DNA from: Bacilli bacterium
Lineage (GTDB): Bacteria > Bacillota_I > Bacilli_A > RF39 > UBA660
Length of the DNA: 37,903 nucleotides
NCBI GenBank assembly: GCA_017397745.1
Contig: JAFQIC010000042.1
Coordinates: forward strand, 1-37,903
Direction of reading: 5' to 3'
In this document: positions 17,023-25,033 of the stretch, in pieces
Numbering within the stretch: position 1 is the stretch's first letter
How the letters are laid out: each line of letters begins with the position of its first letter
Position numbers and translations under genes: made by a program
The notes under the pieces: generated by a model
Told to the model about the DNA's origin: nothing
Databases searched by the model: none
The model's input: only the letters and a program-made list of their open reading frames with translations

Positions 17023-17787
17023 ATGAAAGCATTAATAACTGGAGCATCTTCTGGAATGGGAAGAAGTGCTGCAAAATATCTATCTAGTTTAGGTTATGAT
17101 TTAATTTTAGTCTCAAGATCGTTAGAAAAACTAGAAAATTTAAAAAAAGAACTTAAAACAAATGTTAAAATATATTCATATGATTTAAGTATAATCGATA
17201 ACGTGTTTGATTTTTATGAAAAAGTAAAAGATGAAGAAATTGACTTACTTATTAATAACGCTGGTTTTGGATTATATGGAGAGTTTTGTAGTGCAAATTT
17301 AGAAACAGAAATTAATATGATAGATTTAAATATTAAAGCTTATCACATACTTACTAAACTATTTTTAACTCATATGATTAAAAGAAATAAAGGAAATATA
17401 TTAAATGTAGTGAGTATTGCTTCATTAATGCCAGGAGGACCGCTTTTATCAACATATTATGCAACTAAATCTTATATTTTAAGTTTAGACAATGCAATAT
17501 ATGAAGAATTAAGAAAAAAGAAATCAAACGTACACATAAGTTCATTTTGTCCTGGACCTGTAGAAACTAATTTTAATAAAAGAGCTAATACATCTTTTAT
17601 GATAAAAGGACTAGATAGTGATAAAGTAATGAAGTATGCAATAAAAAAAGCTTTAAAAAATAAATTAATAATAATACCAGATATTAAAATGAGAATTTTA
17701 GTATTTTGTTCAAGATTTCTTTCGAAAAAAAGTCTGTTAAAAATTTTATATAAAATTCAAATAAAGAAAAAAACACATTCAATATAA
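17023..17787 (+). CDS. Short-chain dehydrogenase/reductase
   Basis: An NAD(P)-dependent oxidoreductase of the classical SDR family; substrate unknown. The 254 residues show the cofactor motif G7-ASSGMG13, the NNAG-type motif (LINNAGFGLYGEF), the catalytic Ser region (VVSIASLMPGG) and active-site Y145-x3-K149. A C-terminal extension is rich in Lys and hydrophobic residues (about 225-250), as in SDRs that sit on membranes. It is a single gene that converges on rnjA, and both stops lie within a shared hairpin. Confidence 0.9.
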   Translation: MKALITGASSGMGRSAAKYLSSLGYDLILVSRSLEKLENLKKELKTNVKIYSYDLSIIDNVFDFYEKVKDEEIDLLINNAGFGLYGEFCSANLETEINMIDLNIKAYHILTKLFLTHMIKRNKGNILNVVSIASLMPGGPLLSTYYATKSYILSLDNAIYEELRKKKSNVHISSFCPGPVETNFNKRANTSFMIKGLDSDKVMKYAIKKALKNKLIIIPDIKMRILVFCSRFLSKKSLLKILYKIQIKKKTHSI

Positions 17788-17807
17788 ATTACATATTAAT
17801 GTGTTTT
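17770..17807. terminator. Shared bidirectional terminator of the SDR gene and rnjA
   Basis: AAAACACATT (17770-17779) and AATGTGTTTT (17798-17807) form a 10-bp stem. The 18-base loop contains the stop codons of both converging genes (17785-17787 plus strand, 17789-17791 minus strand). Confidence 0.85.
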
Positions 17808-19462
17808 AAATCTAATATCATTGGAATAATAATAGGTCTTCTACCAGTTAGTTCTATAATATAAGCATTTATTTCTAAAATTATTCTATTTTTTAAATCA
17901 ATTAAACTAAAATTAGGTTTATTAAGTTCATTAAGTGTTATTTCTCTTACTTTGTTCTGAATATTTTGTATTAAATCTGAATTTTCATTAACAATAACAA
18001 ATCCTCTTGTAGTTACATTTGGATCAATAACTAATGTTCTTTTTGAAGAATCTATATTAAGTATAACCACTAGTACTCCATCTGTAGACATCATTTTTCT
18101 ATCTTTAATAATACTTGAACTTATTTCTCCAATTCTATTACCATCAACATAAACATCATTTATGTTGATTTTTTCGCCTCTACTAATGACACCATTTTTT
18201 ATTGATAAGACGTCACCATTTTCAAGTACAAATGTATTTTCTTTTGGGATATCACACATTACTCCCAAATCTGCATGTGCTTTTAACATTCTATATTCTC
18301 CATGTACTGGCATAAAATACTTTGGTTTAAAAATTCTTAAAACAAGTTTTAATTCATCTTGTTTACCATGACCACTAGTGTGAATATCTTGATCAGTTGT
18401 ATTTGTATAAACTTTAGCGCCTTTTAAATATAATTTGTTTATAACTCTATTTATACTAAGAGCATTTCCTGGAATAGGAGATGATGAGAAAATAACAGTA
18501 TCTTCTGGCATAAGAGTTATATTTTTATCGTTACCGTTTGCTATTCTTGAAAGGGCAGCAAGCGGTTCACCTTGAGAACCTGTACATAAAAGACATACTT
18601 CATGAGGTTTTAAATTATTAGCTTCTTGACTTGTAACAAAAATTCCATCGTCTTTTATATAACCAGCTTCCTTAGCAATTTGAATATTATTATTCATACT
18701 TCTTCCAAAAATTGCTATCTTTCTTCCATTTTCTCTACAAGTTTCAATTATATGAGTAAGTCTATATATATTACTAGCAAAAGTTGCAAGAATAATTCTG
18801 CTTTTAGTTGTACTAAAAATTTCTCCTAATGTTTCATCAACAATACTTTCGCTATTTGAAAACCCAGGTGATAAAGCGTTAGTAGAATCACTCATAAGTA
18901 AAGTAACACCTTTTTCACCAATTTTAGCCATTTTATGAATGTTGGCCATTGGGCCAATAGGTGTTAAATCAAATTTAAAATCTCCAGTTGTAACAATGGT
19001 TCCGTCTTCTGTTTCAATTAAAATTCCGTAAGAATCAGGAATAGAGTGTGTAGTTCTAAAAAACTCTATTTTTATATCATTAAACTTAATAACAGTATCT
19101 TCATTATATTCGCAAAGTATATTTGTATCTAAGTTTCTTTCTTCCATCTTTAATTTGATAAGTTTTAATGCTACATTTGAAGCATAAATTTTAGGAATAT
19201 TCAAATTAGCTACAATAAAAGGAACCCCTCCAATATGATCTTCGTGACCATGTGTAATTAATAGGGCTTTAATTTTATTTTCATTTTGCTTTAAGAAAGT
19301 GTAATCAGCTAAAACGTAATCTATTCCTAATAATTCGTTTTCAGGAAACATTACTCCTGCATCTATAATAATAATTTCATCGTTTTTACAAATACAGTAC
19401 ATATTTTTTCCCACTTCGCCAAGACCACCCAAAGCAAAAACTTTAGTATCTGTTTTATTCAT
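17789..19462 (-). CDS. rnjA: Ribonuclease J
   Basis: A 5'-3' exoribonuclease and endonuclease central to RNA turnover in Bacilli. The 557 residues carry the metallo-beta-lactamase motif H71-G-H-E-D75-H76, a beta-CASP insertion, the motif GHGKQDEL and the later metal ligand region PVHGEYRMLKAHADL. A C-terminal domain ends the protein. GGAGG precedes the ATG. Closest in length and motifs to RNase J1; only one paralogue is visible here. RNase J and RNase Y genes sit about 2.5 kb apart. Confidence 0.97.
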   Translation of the reverse strand: MNKTDTKVFALGGLGEVGKNMYCICKNDEIIIIDAGVMFPENELLGIDYVLADYTFLKQNENKIKALLITHGHEDHIGGVPFIVANLNIPKIYASNVALKLIKLKMEERNLDTNILCEYNEDTVIKFNDIKIEFFRTTHSIPDSYGILIETEDGTIVTTGDFKFDLTPIGPMANIHKMAKIGEKGVTLLMSDSTNALSPGFSNSESIVDETLGEIFSTTKSRIILATFASNIYRLTHIIETCRENGRKIAIFGRSMNNNIQIAKEAGYIKDDGIFVTSQEANNLKPHEVCLLCTGSQGEPLAALSRIANGNDKNITLMPEDTVIFSSSPIPGNALSINRVINKLYLKGAKVYTNTTDQDIHTSGHGKQDELKLVLRIFKPKYFMPVHGEYRMLKAHADLGVMCDIPKENTFVLENGDVLSIKNGVISRGEKININDVYVDGNRIGEISSSIIKDRKMMSTDGVLVVILNIDSSKRTLVIDPNVTTRGFVIVNENSDLIQNIQNKVREITLNELNKPNFSLIDLKNRIILEINAYIIELTGRRPIIIPMILDLKHINM

Positions 19463-19501
19463 TATTTTCCTCCGTAAATAAAAGTAATTTGATTAATAAG
19501 T

Positions 19502-19530
19502 ATTATACAATAAAAAATATAATTTGTCTA
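19502..19530 (-). promoter_or_regulatory. rnjA promoter (minus strand)
   Basis: Read on the minus strand: TAGACA (19530-19525), 17 bases, TATAAT (19507-19502). The -35 box overlaps five bases with the -35 box of the opposite promoter. Confidence 0.75.
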
Positions 19531-19552
19531 TTGTTTTCTTTTATTATATAAT
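19524..19552 (+). promoter_or_regulatory. Promoter of the kinase-ftsY-ylxM-ffh operon
   Basis: TTGTCT (19524-19529), 17 bases, TATAAT (19547-19552). It is back-to-back with the rnjA promoter, with nearly coincident -35 boxes, so two polymerases could not bind at once. Confidence 0.75.
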
Positions 19553-19570
19553 TATAAATGAGGTTATATT

Positions 19571-20452
19571 ATGGAAACATTTAATGAAGAATTAAAACCT
19601 ATTTTTAATAAAAATGCATATGATGATAGGCATAAGAAGTTAAAAAACTCAAAAGGAGAAATATTTTACTATAAAAGAGAAAGTAATTGGTTTTTTGAAT
19701 TGGTTTGTGAAAAAATAGCTGAATTATTAGGAATTAAAGCTGTTTGTCATATATTTTATAAATATAATTCTATGCCAGGATTAATATCTATGGATTTTCA
19801 TAAAAAAGGATACAATTATATCGATGGAGAAGAATTAATAAAAAATTATTTTTCAAAGCATCCAGATGCTTATATTCCTTATTTTGAGATAGATGATGCA
19901 AATAATTTACAAGTACTTTGGTGGGCAATAGAAGACAGATATAGACATTATCCAAACAAAAGTGAAATTGTTGAAAAATTAATGAGGCAGTTTATGGAAC
20001 TTTATGAGTTTTCTATTATAACAGCGCAAGGTGATCTACATTTAAGTAATTATCAAATAGAAGAAAGTAAGACTGATGCATCTTTGGCACCACTTTATGA
20101 TAACTCACAAAGTTTTTTAAATTATCCTATATCTGTATTATCAGTTGATGAAATGGATAGTAGAGTTAGCTCTTATGATTCGCTTAGAAGATATTTTGAA
20201 TTTGTACCTATAGAAGTCGTTCAGTCTTTCTTTGAAAAAGTAAGTATACTAGATTTAGCAACTTTATCTTCTATAATGGATAATATAATAAAAGAAGTTC
20301 CAGTTTCAGAAAAAGAAAAAGAAGAACTAGATTTCGAAAAGAAAGAAGCACTTAAAATATTTTTAAGACACAAATCAAAATTATTGAAAATATGTAATGA
20401 ATATTTAAATAAAGAAAATCATATAGGAGGAAATTATGGGACTATTAAATAA
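19571..20452 (+). CDS. HipA/CtkA-like protein kinase-fold protein
   Basis: A 293-residue soluble protein. The centre reads QGDLHLSNYQI with D155 and N160 in place for a catalytic loop, then LAPLYDNSQSF with D177 as the metal-binding Asp; this spacing is that of HipA-like kinases. K55-type lysine in FYYKRES and E in FFELVCEKIAELLGI could be the ATP-site pair. It lacks the N-terminal subdomain of full HipA and has no HipB-like partner. The final 17 bases overlap ftsY, whose GGAGG site lies within this gene, so translation is coupled. It is the first gene of the SRP operon. Family membership is from motifs; substrate unknown. Confidence 0.6.
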   Translation: METFNEELKPIFNKNAYDDRHKKLKNSKGEIFYYKRESNWFFELVCEKIAELLGIKAVCHIFYKYNSMPGLISMDFHKKGYNYIDGEELIKNYFSKHPDAYIPYFEIDDANNLQVLWWAIEDRYRHYPNKSEIVEKLMRQFMELYEFSIITAQGDLHLSNYQIEESKTDASLAPLYDNSQSFLNYPISVLSVDEMDSRVSSYDSLRRYFEFVPIEVVQSFFEKVSILDLATLSSIMDNIIKEVPVSEKEKEELDFEKKEALKIFLRHKSKLLKICNEYLNKENHIGGNYGTIK

Positions 20453-21404
20453 ATTAAAAAATGTATTTAGTAAAGAAAAAACAAAGGATATAGAAGTTTA
20501 TGAAAAAGGATTAGAAAAATCTAGAGAAGAATTTGTAAGTAAACTTAATATTCTAGGAATTAAATATAATAAAGTAAATGAAGAGTTTTTTGATGAACTA
20601 GAAGAAATTTTAATAATGTCTGACATAGGTGTAACTACAGTAATGGACTTTATTGAAAAATTAAGAAAAAGAGTAAAAGAAGAAAATATTGAAAATTTTG
20701 ATTATTTAAAAGAAGTAATTGTTGATGAACTTATGCTTATTTATGTAGGAGAAGAAATCTTAAGTAGTAAAATAAATTATAACAATAATGGGCCTACAGT
20801 TATATTATTTGTAGGTGTTAATGGTGTTGGAAAAACTACAACTATTGCAAAACTAGCATCAAAACTAAAAAAAGAAAATAAAAAGGTTATGTTAATTGCT
20901 GGAGATACATTTAGAGCAGGTGCTACTAATCAACTTAAAGAGTGGAGTGAAAAAGTAGGGTGTGAATTTTTTGGGAGTGAATCAAAAGATCCTTCTAGTG
21001 TGATATTTGATGGGCTTAAAAAAGCAAAAGAATATAATATAGATGTTGTCTTAGTAGATACTGCAGGTCGTCTTCAAAATAAACAAAATCTAATGAAAGA
21101 ACTTGAAAAAATGAATAAAGTAATAAGCAGTCAAATAGAAGGTGCACCTCAAGAAACACTTTTAGTAATTGATGCGTGTACAGGTCAAAACGGAATAAGT
21201 CAAGCAAAAAGTTTTAAAGAAATAACAAATATAACAGGTATAGTTTTAACGAAAATGGATGGAACTGCGAAAGGCGGAATAGTTCTTGCGATTAAAAATG
21301 CTGTGGGTATTCCGGTAAAGTATATTGGCCTAGGTGAAAAAGAAGAAGATCTTTTAGTATTTGATATAGAGAAATATATATACGGTCTTTTTAAGGAATT
21401 ATAA
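20436..21404 (+). CDS. ftsY: Signal recognition particle receptor FtsY
   Basis: GTPase that docks the ribosome-SRP complex at the membrane. The 322 residues have a short charged N-terminal region (about 1-30), the four-helix N domain, and a G domain with G1 GVNGVGKT at 127-134, DTFRAGATNQL, VDTAGRLQNK and the specificity motif TKMDGTAKGG. No long acidic A domain is present, as usual in low-G+C bacteria. It is followed by ylxM two bases after the stop. Confidence 0.98.
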   Translation: MGLLNKLKNVFSKEKTKDIEVYEKGLEKSREEFVSKLNILGIKYNKVNEEFFDELEEILIMSDIGVTTVMDFIEKLRKRVKEENIENFDYLKEVIVDELMLIYVGEEILSSKINYNNNGPTVILFVGVNGVGKTTTIAKLASKLKKENKKVMLIAGDTFRAGATNQLKEWSEKVGCEFFGSESKDPSSVIFDGLKKAKEYNIDVVLVDTAGRLQNKQNLMKELEKMNKVISSQIEGAPQETLLVIDACTGQNGISQAKSFKEITNITGIVLTKMDGTAKGGIVLAIKNAVGIPVKYIGLGEKEEDLLVFDIEKYIYGLFKEL

Positions 21405-21405
21405 T

Positions 21406-21693
21406 ATGTTTGAAAGAGAAAAAATAATTGAACTTTATGACCTTTATAAAAATATTTTAACTAATAAACAAAGAGAATATTTTGAATACTATTATTTTGA
21501 AGATATGTCTTTTAGCGAAATAAGTTATAATTTAAATGTTAGTAAAGCTAATATAGGTAAAGTCATAAAAGTAGTAGAAAATAAATTAAAAACCTTAGAA
21601 AATGTTTTGCATTTAAAAGAAATAAATGATTTAATATTAAGTAGTAAAAATCAAAAATTAATAGATAAATATTTAGAAATAATATATAAATAA
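21406..21693 (+). CDS. ylxM: YlxM/p13-like helix-turn-helix protein
   Basis: A 95-residue member of the UPF0122 family, made of a sigma-70 region 4-like fold: LTNKQREYFEYYYFEDMSFSEISYNLNVSKANIGKVIK. Family members sit beside ffh and have been linked to SRP function. The usual SRQAV of the recognition helix reads SKANI here. It lies two bases after ftsY and 11 bases before ffh. Confidence 0.9.
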   Translation: MFEREKIIELYDLYKNILTNKQREYFEYYYFEDMSFSEISYNLNVSKANIGKVIKVVENKLKTLENVLHLKEINDLILSSKNQKLIDKYLEIIYK

Positions 21694-21704
21694 AGGAGTC
21701 AAAT

Positions 21705-23015
21705 ATGTTTGAAACATTATCAGAAAGATTAGAAAATGCAGTAAAAAAGATTAAAGGATATGGTAAAATAACAGAAGATAATATTAAAGATATTATGAGA
21801 GACATAAGACTTGCTTTACTAGAGGCAGATGTTAATTACAAAATAGTACTTGAATTTACTGAAAAAGTAAAAGAAAAAGCGTTAGGTGAAGAAGTAAGAA
21901 AAAGTCTTAAACCAGGTGATCTATTTGTAAAAATATTAAAAGATGAATTAGTGTCGTTACTGGGTGACAATGCATCATCTTTAGTTGTAAATGATAATCC
22001 AACTATAGTTATGATGGTAGGACTTCAAGGAAGTGGTAAAACTACAACAACAGGAAAACTTGGGAATTTTATTAGAAAAAAGTATAAAAAAAATCCGCTT
22101 TTTGTTGCTTGTGATGTTTATAGACCAGCGGCAATAGAACAACTTAAGACTTTAGGATCATCTCTTAGTATTCCAGTTTATGAAGAAGGAAAAGGTAGTC
22201 CTGTGGAAATTGCAAAAAATGCAATTTCGTATGCAAAAGAAAACGGATATAATTATGTTTTAATTGATACTGCAGGAAGACTTCAAATTGATGAGAATCT
22301 TATGAATGAATTAGTTAATATTCAAAAAGAAGTTATGCCACAAGAAACACTTTTAATTATTGATGCAATGATGGGACAAGATGCTATAAACGTAATTACT
22401 GGATTTAATGAAAAATTAAACTTAACAGGATGCATTTTAACAAAAATGGATGGAGACACAAAAGGTGGTGTTGCTTTATCTTTAAGACATCTTACTAATG
22501 TTCCAATTAAAATGATAGGTGATTCTGAAAAATTAGATGGACTTAGCGAATTTGTTCCTGTAAGAGCTGCCGAAAGAATTCTTGGTATGGGAGATATTCT
22601 TTCTATAATAGAAAAAACTGAAAGTGTACTTGATGAAGAAGAAGCTTTAAATACCGCTAAAAAAATGCAAAAAGGGAAATTTGATTTAGAAGATTTTTTA
22701 AGTACATTAAAAACTATAAAAAAGATGGGACCTCTTGAAAATTTATTAAAACTAATACCAGGAGCAAGAAATATGGGACTAAACAATGTAAATATTGATC
22801 CTAAACAAATAGCACATATAGAAGCAATAGTTTTATCTATGACTAAAGAAGAAAGAAAGGATCCTTCAATATTAAAAGCATCTAGAAAACAAAGAATTTC
22901 AAAAGGTTCGGGGAGAAGTGTTGAAGAAATAAATAGATTACTTAAACAATTTGATCAAATGAAGTTAATGATGAAACAAATGAATAATGGAAATTTGAAG
23001 TTTCCTTTTAAATAA
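21705..23015 (+). CDS. ffh: Signal recognition particle protein Ffh
   Basis: Binds signal peptides on ribosomes and delivers them to FtsY. The 436 residues contain the N domain, G1 motif GLQGSGKTT at 106-114, DVYRPAAIEQL, IDTAGRLQ, TKMDGDTKGG and a methionine-rich M domain (about 300-436) with SKGSGRSVEEINRLLKQF. AAAGGAG precedes the start. In Bacillus rpsP follows directly; here about 10.5 kb separate them. Confidence 0.98.
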   Translation: MFETLSERLENAVKKIKGYGKITEDNIKDIMRDIRLALLEADVNYKIVLEFTEKVKEKALGEEVRKSLKPGDLFVKILKDELVSLLGDNASSLVVNDNPTIVMMVGLQGSGKTTTTGKLGNFIRKKYKKNPLFVACDVYRPAAIEQLKTLGSSLSIPVYEEGKGSPVEIAKNAISYAKENGYNYVLIDTAGRLQIDENLMNELVNIQKEVMPQETLLIIDAMMGQDAINVITGFNEKLNLTGCILTKMDGDTKGGVALSLRHLTNVPIKMIGDSEKLDGLSEFVPVRAAERILGMGDILSIIEKTESVLDEEEALNTAKKMQKGKFDLEDFLSTLKTIKKMGPLENLLKLIPGARNMGLNNVNIDPKQIAHIEAIVLSMTKEERKDPSILKASRKQRISKGSGRSVEEINRLLKQFDQMKLMMKQMNNGNLKFPFK

Positions 23016-23024
23016 TTAACCTAT

Positions 23025-23051
23025 ACTTTTTCAAATTATAAGCATAGAATA
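23025..23051 (+). promoter_or_regulatory. Sigma-K-type promoter of the CotD-like gene
   Basis: AC (23025-23026), 16 bases, CATAGAATA (23043-23051) matches the Bacillus sigma-K consensus AC-N16/17-CATANNNTA in full. It would start transcription near 23058, directly before AAAGGAG (23059-23065). Short consensus in an A/T-rich genome, so it needs support. Confidence 0.45.
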
Positions 23052-23074
23052 TACAAGAAAAGGAGTTGTTTAAT

Positions 23075-23410
23075 ATGAATAGCGATTTTGGTATGTATCA
23101 AGGCTATAATGTTGAAAATAAAAGTATGGAAATGAATTCTATGACTGACACAAACATGAATATGAATATGAGCATGGCTTCTAGTTGTGGTTGTTCTAAT
23201 CCAGGGATAGTATGTCCACCAATTTATGAATGTCCAAGAGAAAGATGTGTACACAGATGTTTTGAGCATGAAGTGCCTCATATTGTTCCAATAAATACTA
23301 GAATTATAAATCATCATGTATATAGACATACTTATAGTCCGTGTTATACTTGTACAGAAGAAAATGAAGTAAGTAGTTTAAATTCATGTCCTGGACAAAT
23401 GTATTATTAA
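23075..23410 (+). CDS. CotD-like inner spore coat protein
   Basis: A 111-residue protein rich in Met, Cys and His. The N-terminal half is a low-complexity Met/Asn run, followed by CGCSNPGIVCPPIYECPRE. The core HEVPHIVPINTRIINHHVYRHTY follows the CotD pattern (VPHI.P..T..NHH...H.Y). The end has CYTC and a Cys-Pro. Such proteins are cross-linked into the coat in the mother cell. The ATG at 23075 is nine bases after AAAGGAG; a TTG at 23066 would touch that site. A sigma-K-type promoter lies upstream and cotE is in the same window, both in favour. Similarity to CotD is by pattern, not a database match. Confidence 0.65.
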   Translation: MNSDFGMYQGYNVENKSMEMNSMTDTNMNMNMSMASSCGCSNPGIVCPPIYECPRERCVHRCFEHEVPHIVPINTRIINHHVYRHTYSPCYTCTEENEVSSLNSCPGQMYY

Positions 23411-23433
23411 AGGCATCGATTGATGTCTTTTTT
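23409..23433 (+). terminator. Terminator of the CotD-like gene
   Basis: AAAGGCATC (23409-23417), loop GATT, GATGTCTTT (23422-23430) with one G-U pair, then Ts. A decayed copy is found at about 24620-24640. Confidence 0.85.
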
Positions 23434-23565
23434 AGTAAAAAAATGTACATAAAAAAGTGTGTGTTATTTTATTATAGTATTTAGGATTTTTTTTAAATAG
23501 AATTTATAATCTGATATTTACTTTAAATTTACTTTTAGTGCCGACTTACAAACACATGTTTGAGC

Positions 23566-23691
23566 GGACATGCTGCTAAAGTAGCTCGTGATGATATTGA
23601 GAAGAACTTAGGTGAAACTGTTGTTAGTAAAGATAATGCATTATCATATAAATGTGTTGAAGATGATTTGATGATAGAAACTAAAGAATAA
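23566..23691 (+). pseudogene. C-terminal remnant of a phage-type (BRO/antirepressor-like) gene
   Basis: An open stretch without a start codon reads GHAAKVARDDIEKNLGETV, then VSKDNALSYKCVEDDLMIETKE and a stop. The text looks like the C-terminal end of BRO-N or Rha-type phage antirepressor proteins; the family call is tentative. The frame is closed by TAG at 23536-23538, so the rest of the gene is missing. Within the 351-base gap 23411-23761 this is the only coding trace. 23434-23538 is A/T-rich with nothing recognised, and 23692-23761 is the leader of the next gene. Confidence 0.45.
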
Positions 23692-23761
23692 ATGTTATAA
23701 TAACTTTATAGGTATTATGGAATTGAAAGAATACTAAAATGGAAAGAAATGAGGTAAAAAT

Positions 23762-24487
23762 ATGTTATTAGAAATAATAATTTTAATAATATTATACATA
23801 ATATTAAAATTAAATTATCCAAAGTTTAGAGGTTTTATGGGGGAGTTTTGGGTAAAGTTAGAATTAGAAAAATTACCTAAAGACAAATATATTATTTTAA
23901 ATGATATTATGATAAAGGATGAACATGGAACTCATCAAATTGATTATTTAGTTTTATCGCATTTTGGGATTTTTGTAATAGAAATGAAAAACTATTATGG
24001 TTTGATTAAAGGAAAAGAATTTGATAATAAATGGTGCCAATTTTTAGGAAAAACAAAAAATTATTTTGTTAATCCTCTGCACCAAAATTATGGACATATA
24101 AAATCTTTATCAAATTTGCTTAAATTAGATGATAAGTATTTTATATCTATTATATGTTTTTCTAATCAAGCAAAGATTGATGTTAAAAGTAATAGTACAG
24201 TTACACAGGTTGATTATTTGAAAAATGATATTTTAAAATATAAAGAATTACTTGTTGATAAGGATATAAAAGAATTATCAAATATAATTATAACTAATAA
24301 TATTGAAGATAAATCATTAAGAAAACAACATGTAAAAGATATTCGCAATAAAATTAATAATGATAAAGAATTAGAAAATAACATGATTTGTCCAAAATGT
24401 TATAATGAGCTAGTTAAGCGAAATGGTAAATATGGAAAATTTATTGGGTGCTCTAATTATCCAAAGTGTAAATACACTAAAAAATAG
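23762..24487 (+). CDS. NERD-domain protein with C-terminal zinc ribbon
   Basis: A 241-residue protein. A short N-terminal hydrophobic segment (about 2-18) probably anchors it. The NERD domain (about 24-140) carries the nuclease-like pattern GEFWVKLELEKLP, then HQIDYLVLSHFGIFVIEMKNY (D, E and K in PD-(D/E)xK order) and later NPLHQNYGHIKSL. The last 35 residues form a topoisomerase I-type C4 zinc finger: CPKC at the front and CSNYPKC at the end. NERD + zinc ribbon is a known combination with a suspected role in DNA processing. It lies between the cotD-like gene and a broken copy of its tail. Confidence 0.88.
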   Translation: MLLEIIILIILYIILKLNYPKFRGFMGEFWVKLELEKLPKDKYIILNDIMIKDEHGTHQIDYLVLSHFGIFVIEMKNYYGLIKGKEFDNKWCQFLGKTKNYFVNPLHQNYGHIKSLSNLLKLDDKYFISIICFSNQAKIDVKSNSTVTQVDYLKNDILKYKELLVDKDIKELSNIIITNNIEDKSLRKQHVKDIRNKINNDKELENNMICPKCYNELVKRNGKYGKFIGCSNYPKCKYTKK

Positions 24488-24510
24488 TATTATAAAAATA
24501 GGCAAGGACA

Positions 24511-24640
24511 TATTGCTTTAATAAATATTAGAATTATAAATCATCCTGTATATAGACATATTTATAGAAGAAAATGAAGCAAGTAGTTTAAATTTATGAT
24601 TTGGACAAATGTATTATTTAAGGCATCAATTGCTACCCTT
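24511..24640 (+). pseudogene. Broken duplicate of the cotD-like gene's 3' end
   Basis: This 130-base segment aligns with 23281-23430: 17 mismatches (about 87% identity by hand count) and one 20-base deletion in the copy, corresponding to 23338-23357. It covers the last third of the coat gene, its stop and the terminator. The deletion shifts the frame and a stop follows, so it is not coding. The terminator arms have also decayed. Confidence 0.9.
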
Positions 24641-24658
24641 TAATAAATATGCTATAAT
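24630..24658 (+). promoter_or_regulatory. Promoter of the ASCH-cation exporter pair
   Basis: TTGCTA (24630-24635), 17 bases, TATAAT (24653-24658). The -35 box lies inside the decayed copy of the cotD terminator. Confidence 0.65.
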
Positions 24659-24685
24659 TTATAAGTAAATAATTAGAGGATAAAG

Positions 24686-25033
24686 ATGATACATAGGATG
24701 AGACTTCATAATAAACCTTTTGAACTTATTAAGAATAAATCTAAGACTATTGAGATGAGACTTTTTGATGAAAAAAGAAGACTTATAAAAAAGGGAGATA
24801 TTATAGAATTTGAAAATAGAACAACTTTAGAAATAATTAAAACAAAAGTAATAAAACTATATAAATATAAAACTTTTGATGAACTTTATAAACATTTTAA
24901 TAAAAAAGAACTTGGATATTTAAGAAATGAAACTATTAATGTTAAAGACATTGAAAAGTACTATTCTAAAGAAGAACAAAATAAATATGGCGCATTAGCT
25001 ATAAGAGTAGAATTAATTGAGGAGGCAATTTGA
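24686..25033 (+). CDS. ASCH-domain protein
   Basis: A 115-residue single-domain protein of the ASCH (PUA-like) superfamily, whose members bind RNA or act on nucleosides. Typical marks are MRLHNKPFELIKNKSKTIEMRLFDEKRR near the start, KKGDIIEF in the middle, and YYSKEEQNKYGALAIRVEL at the end. The stop overlaps the TTG start of the cation exporter by three bases, and the exporter's GAGGAGG site lies in the ASCH gene, so the two are translated together. Function in this pair is unknown. Confidence 0.88.
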   Translation: MIHRMRLHNKPFELIKNKSKTIEMRLFDEKRRLIKKGDIIEFENRTTLEIIKTKVIKLYKYKTFDELYKHFNKKELGYLRNETINVKDIEKYYSKEEQNKYGALAIRVELIEEAI

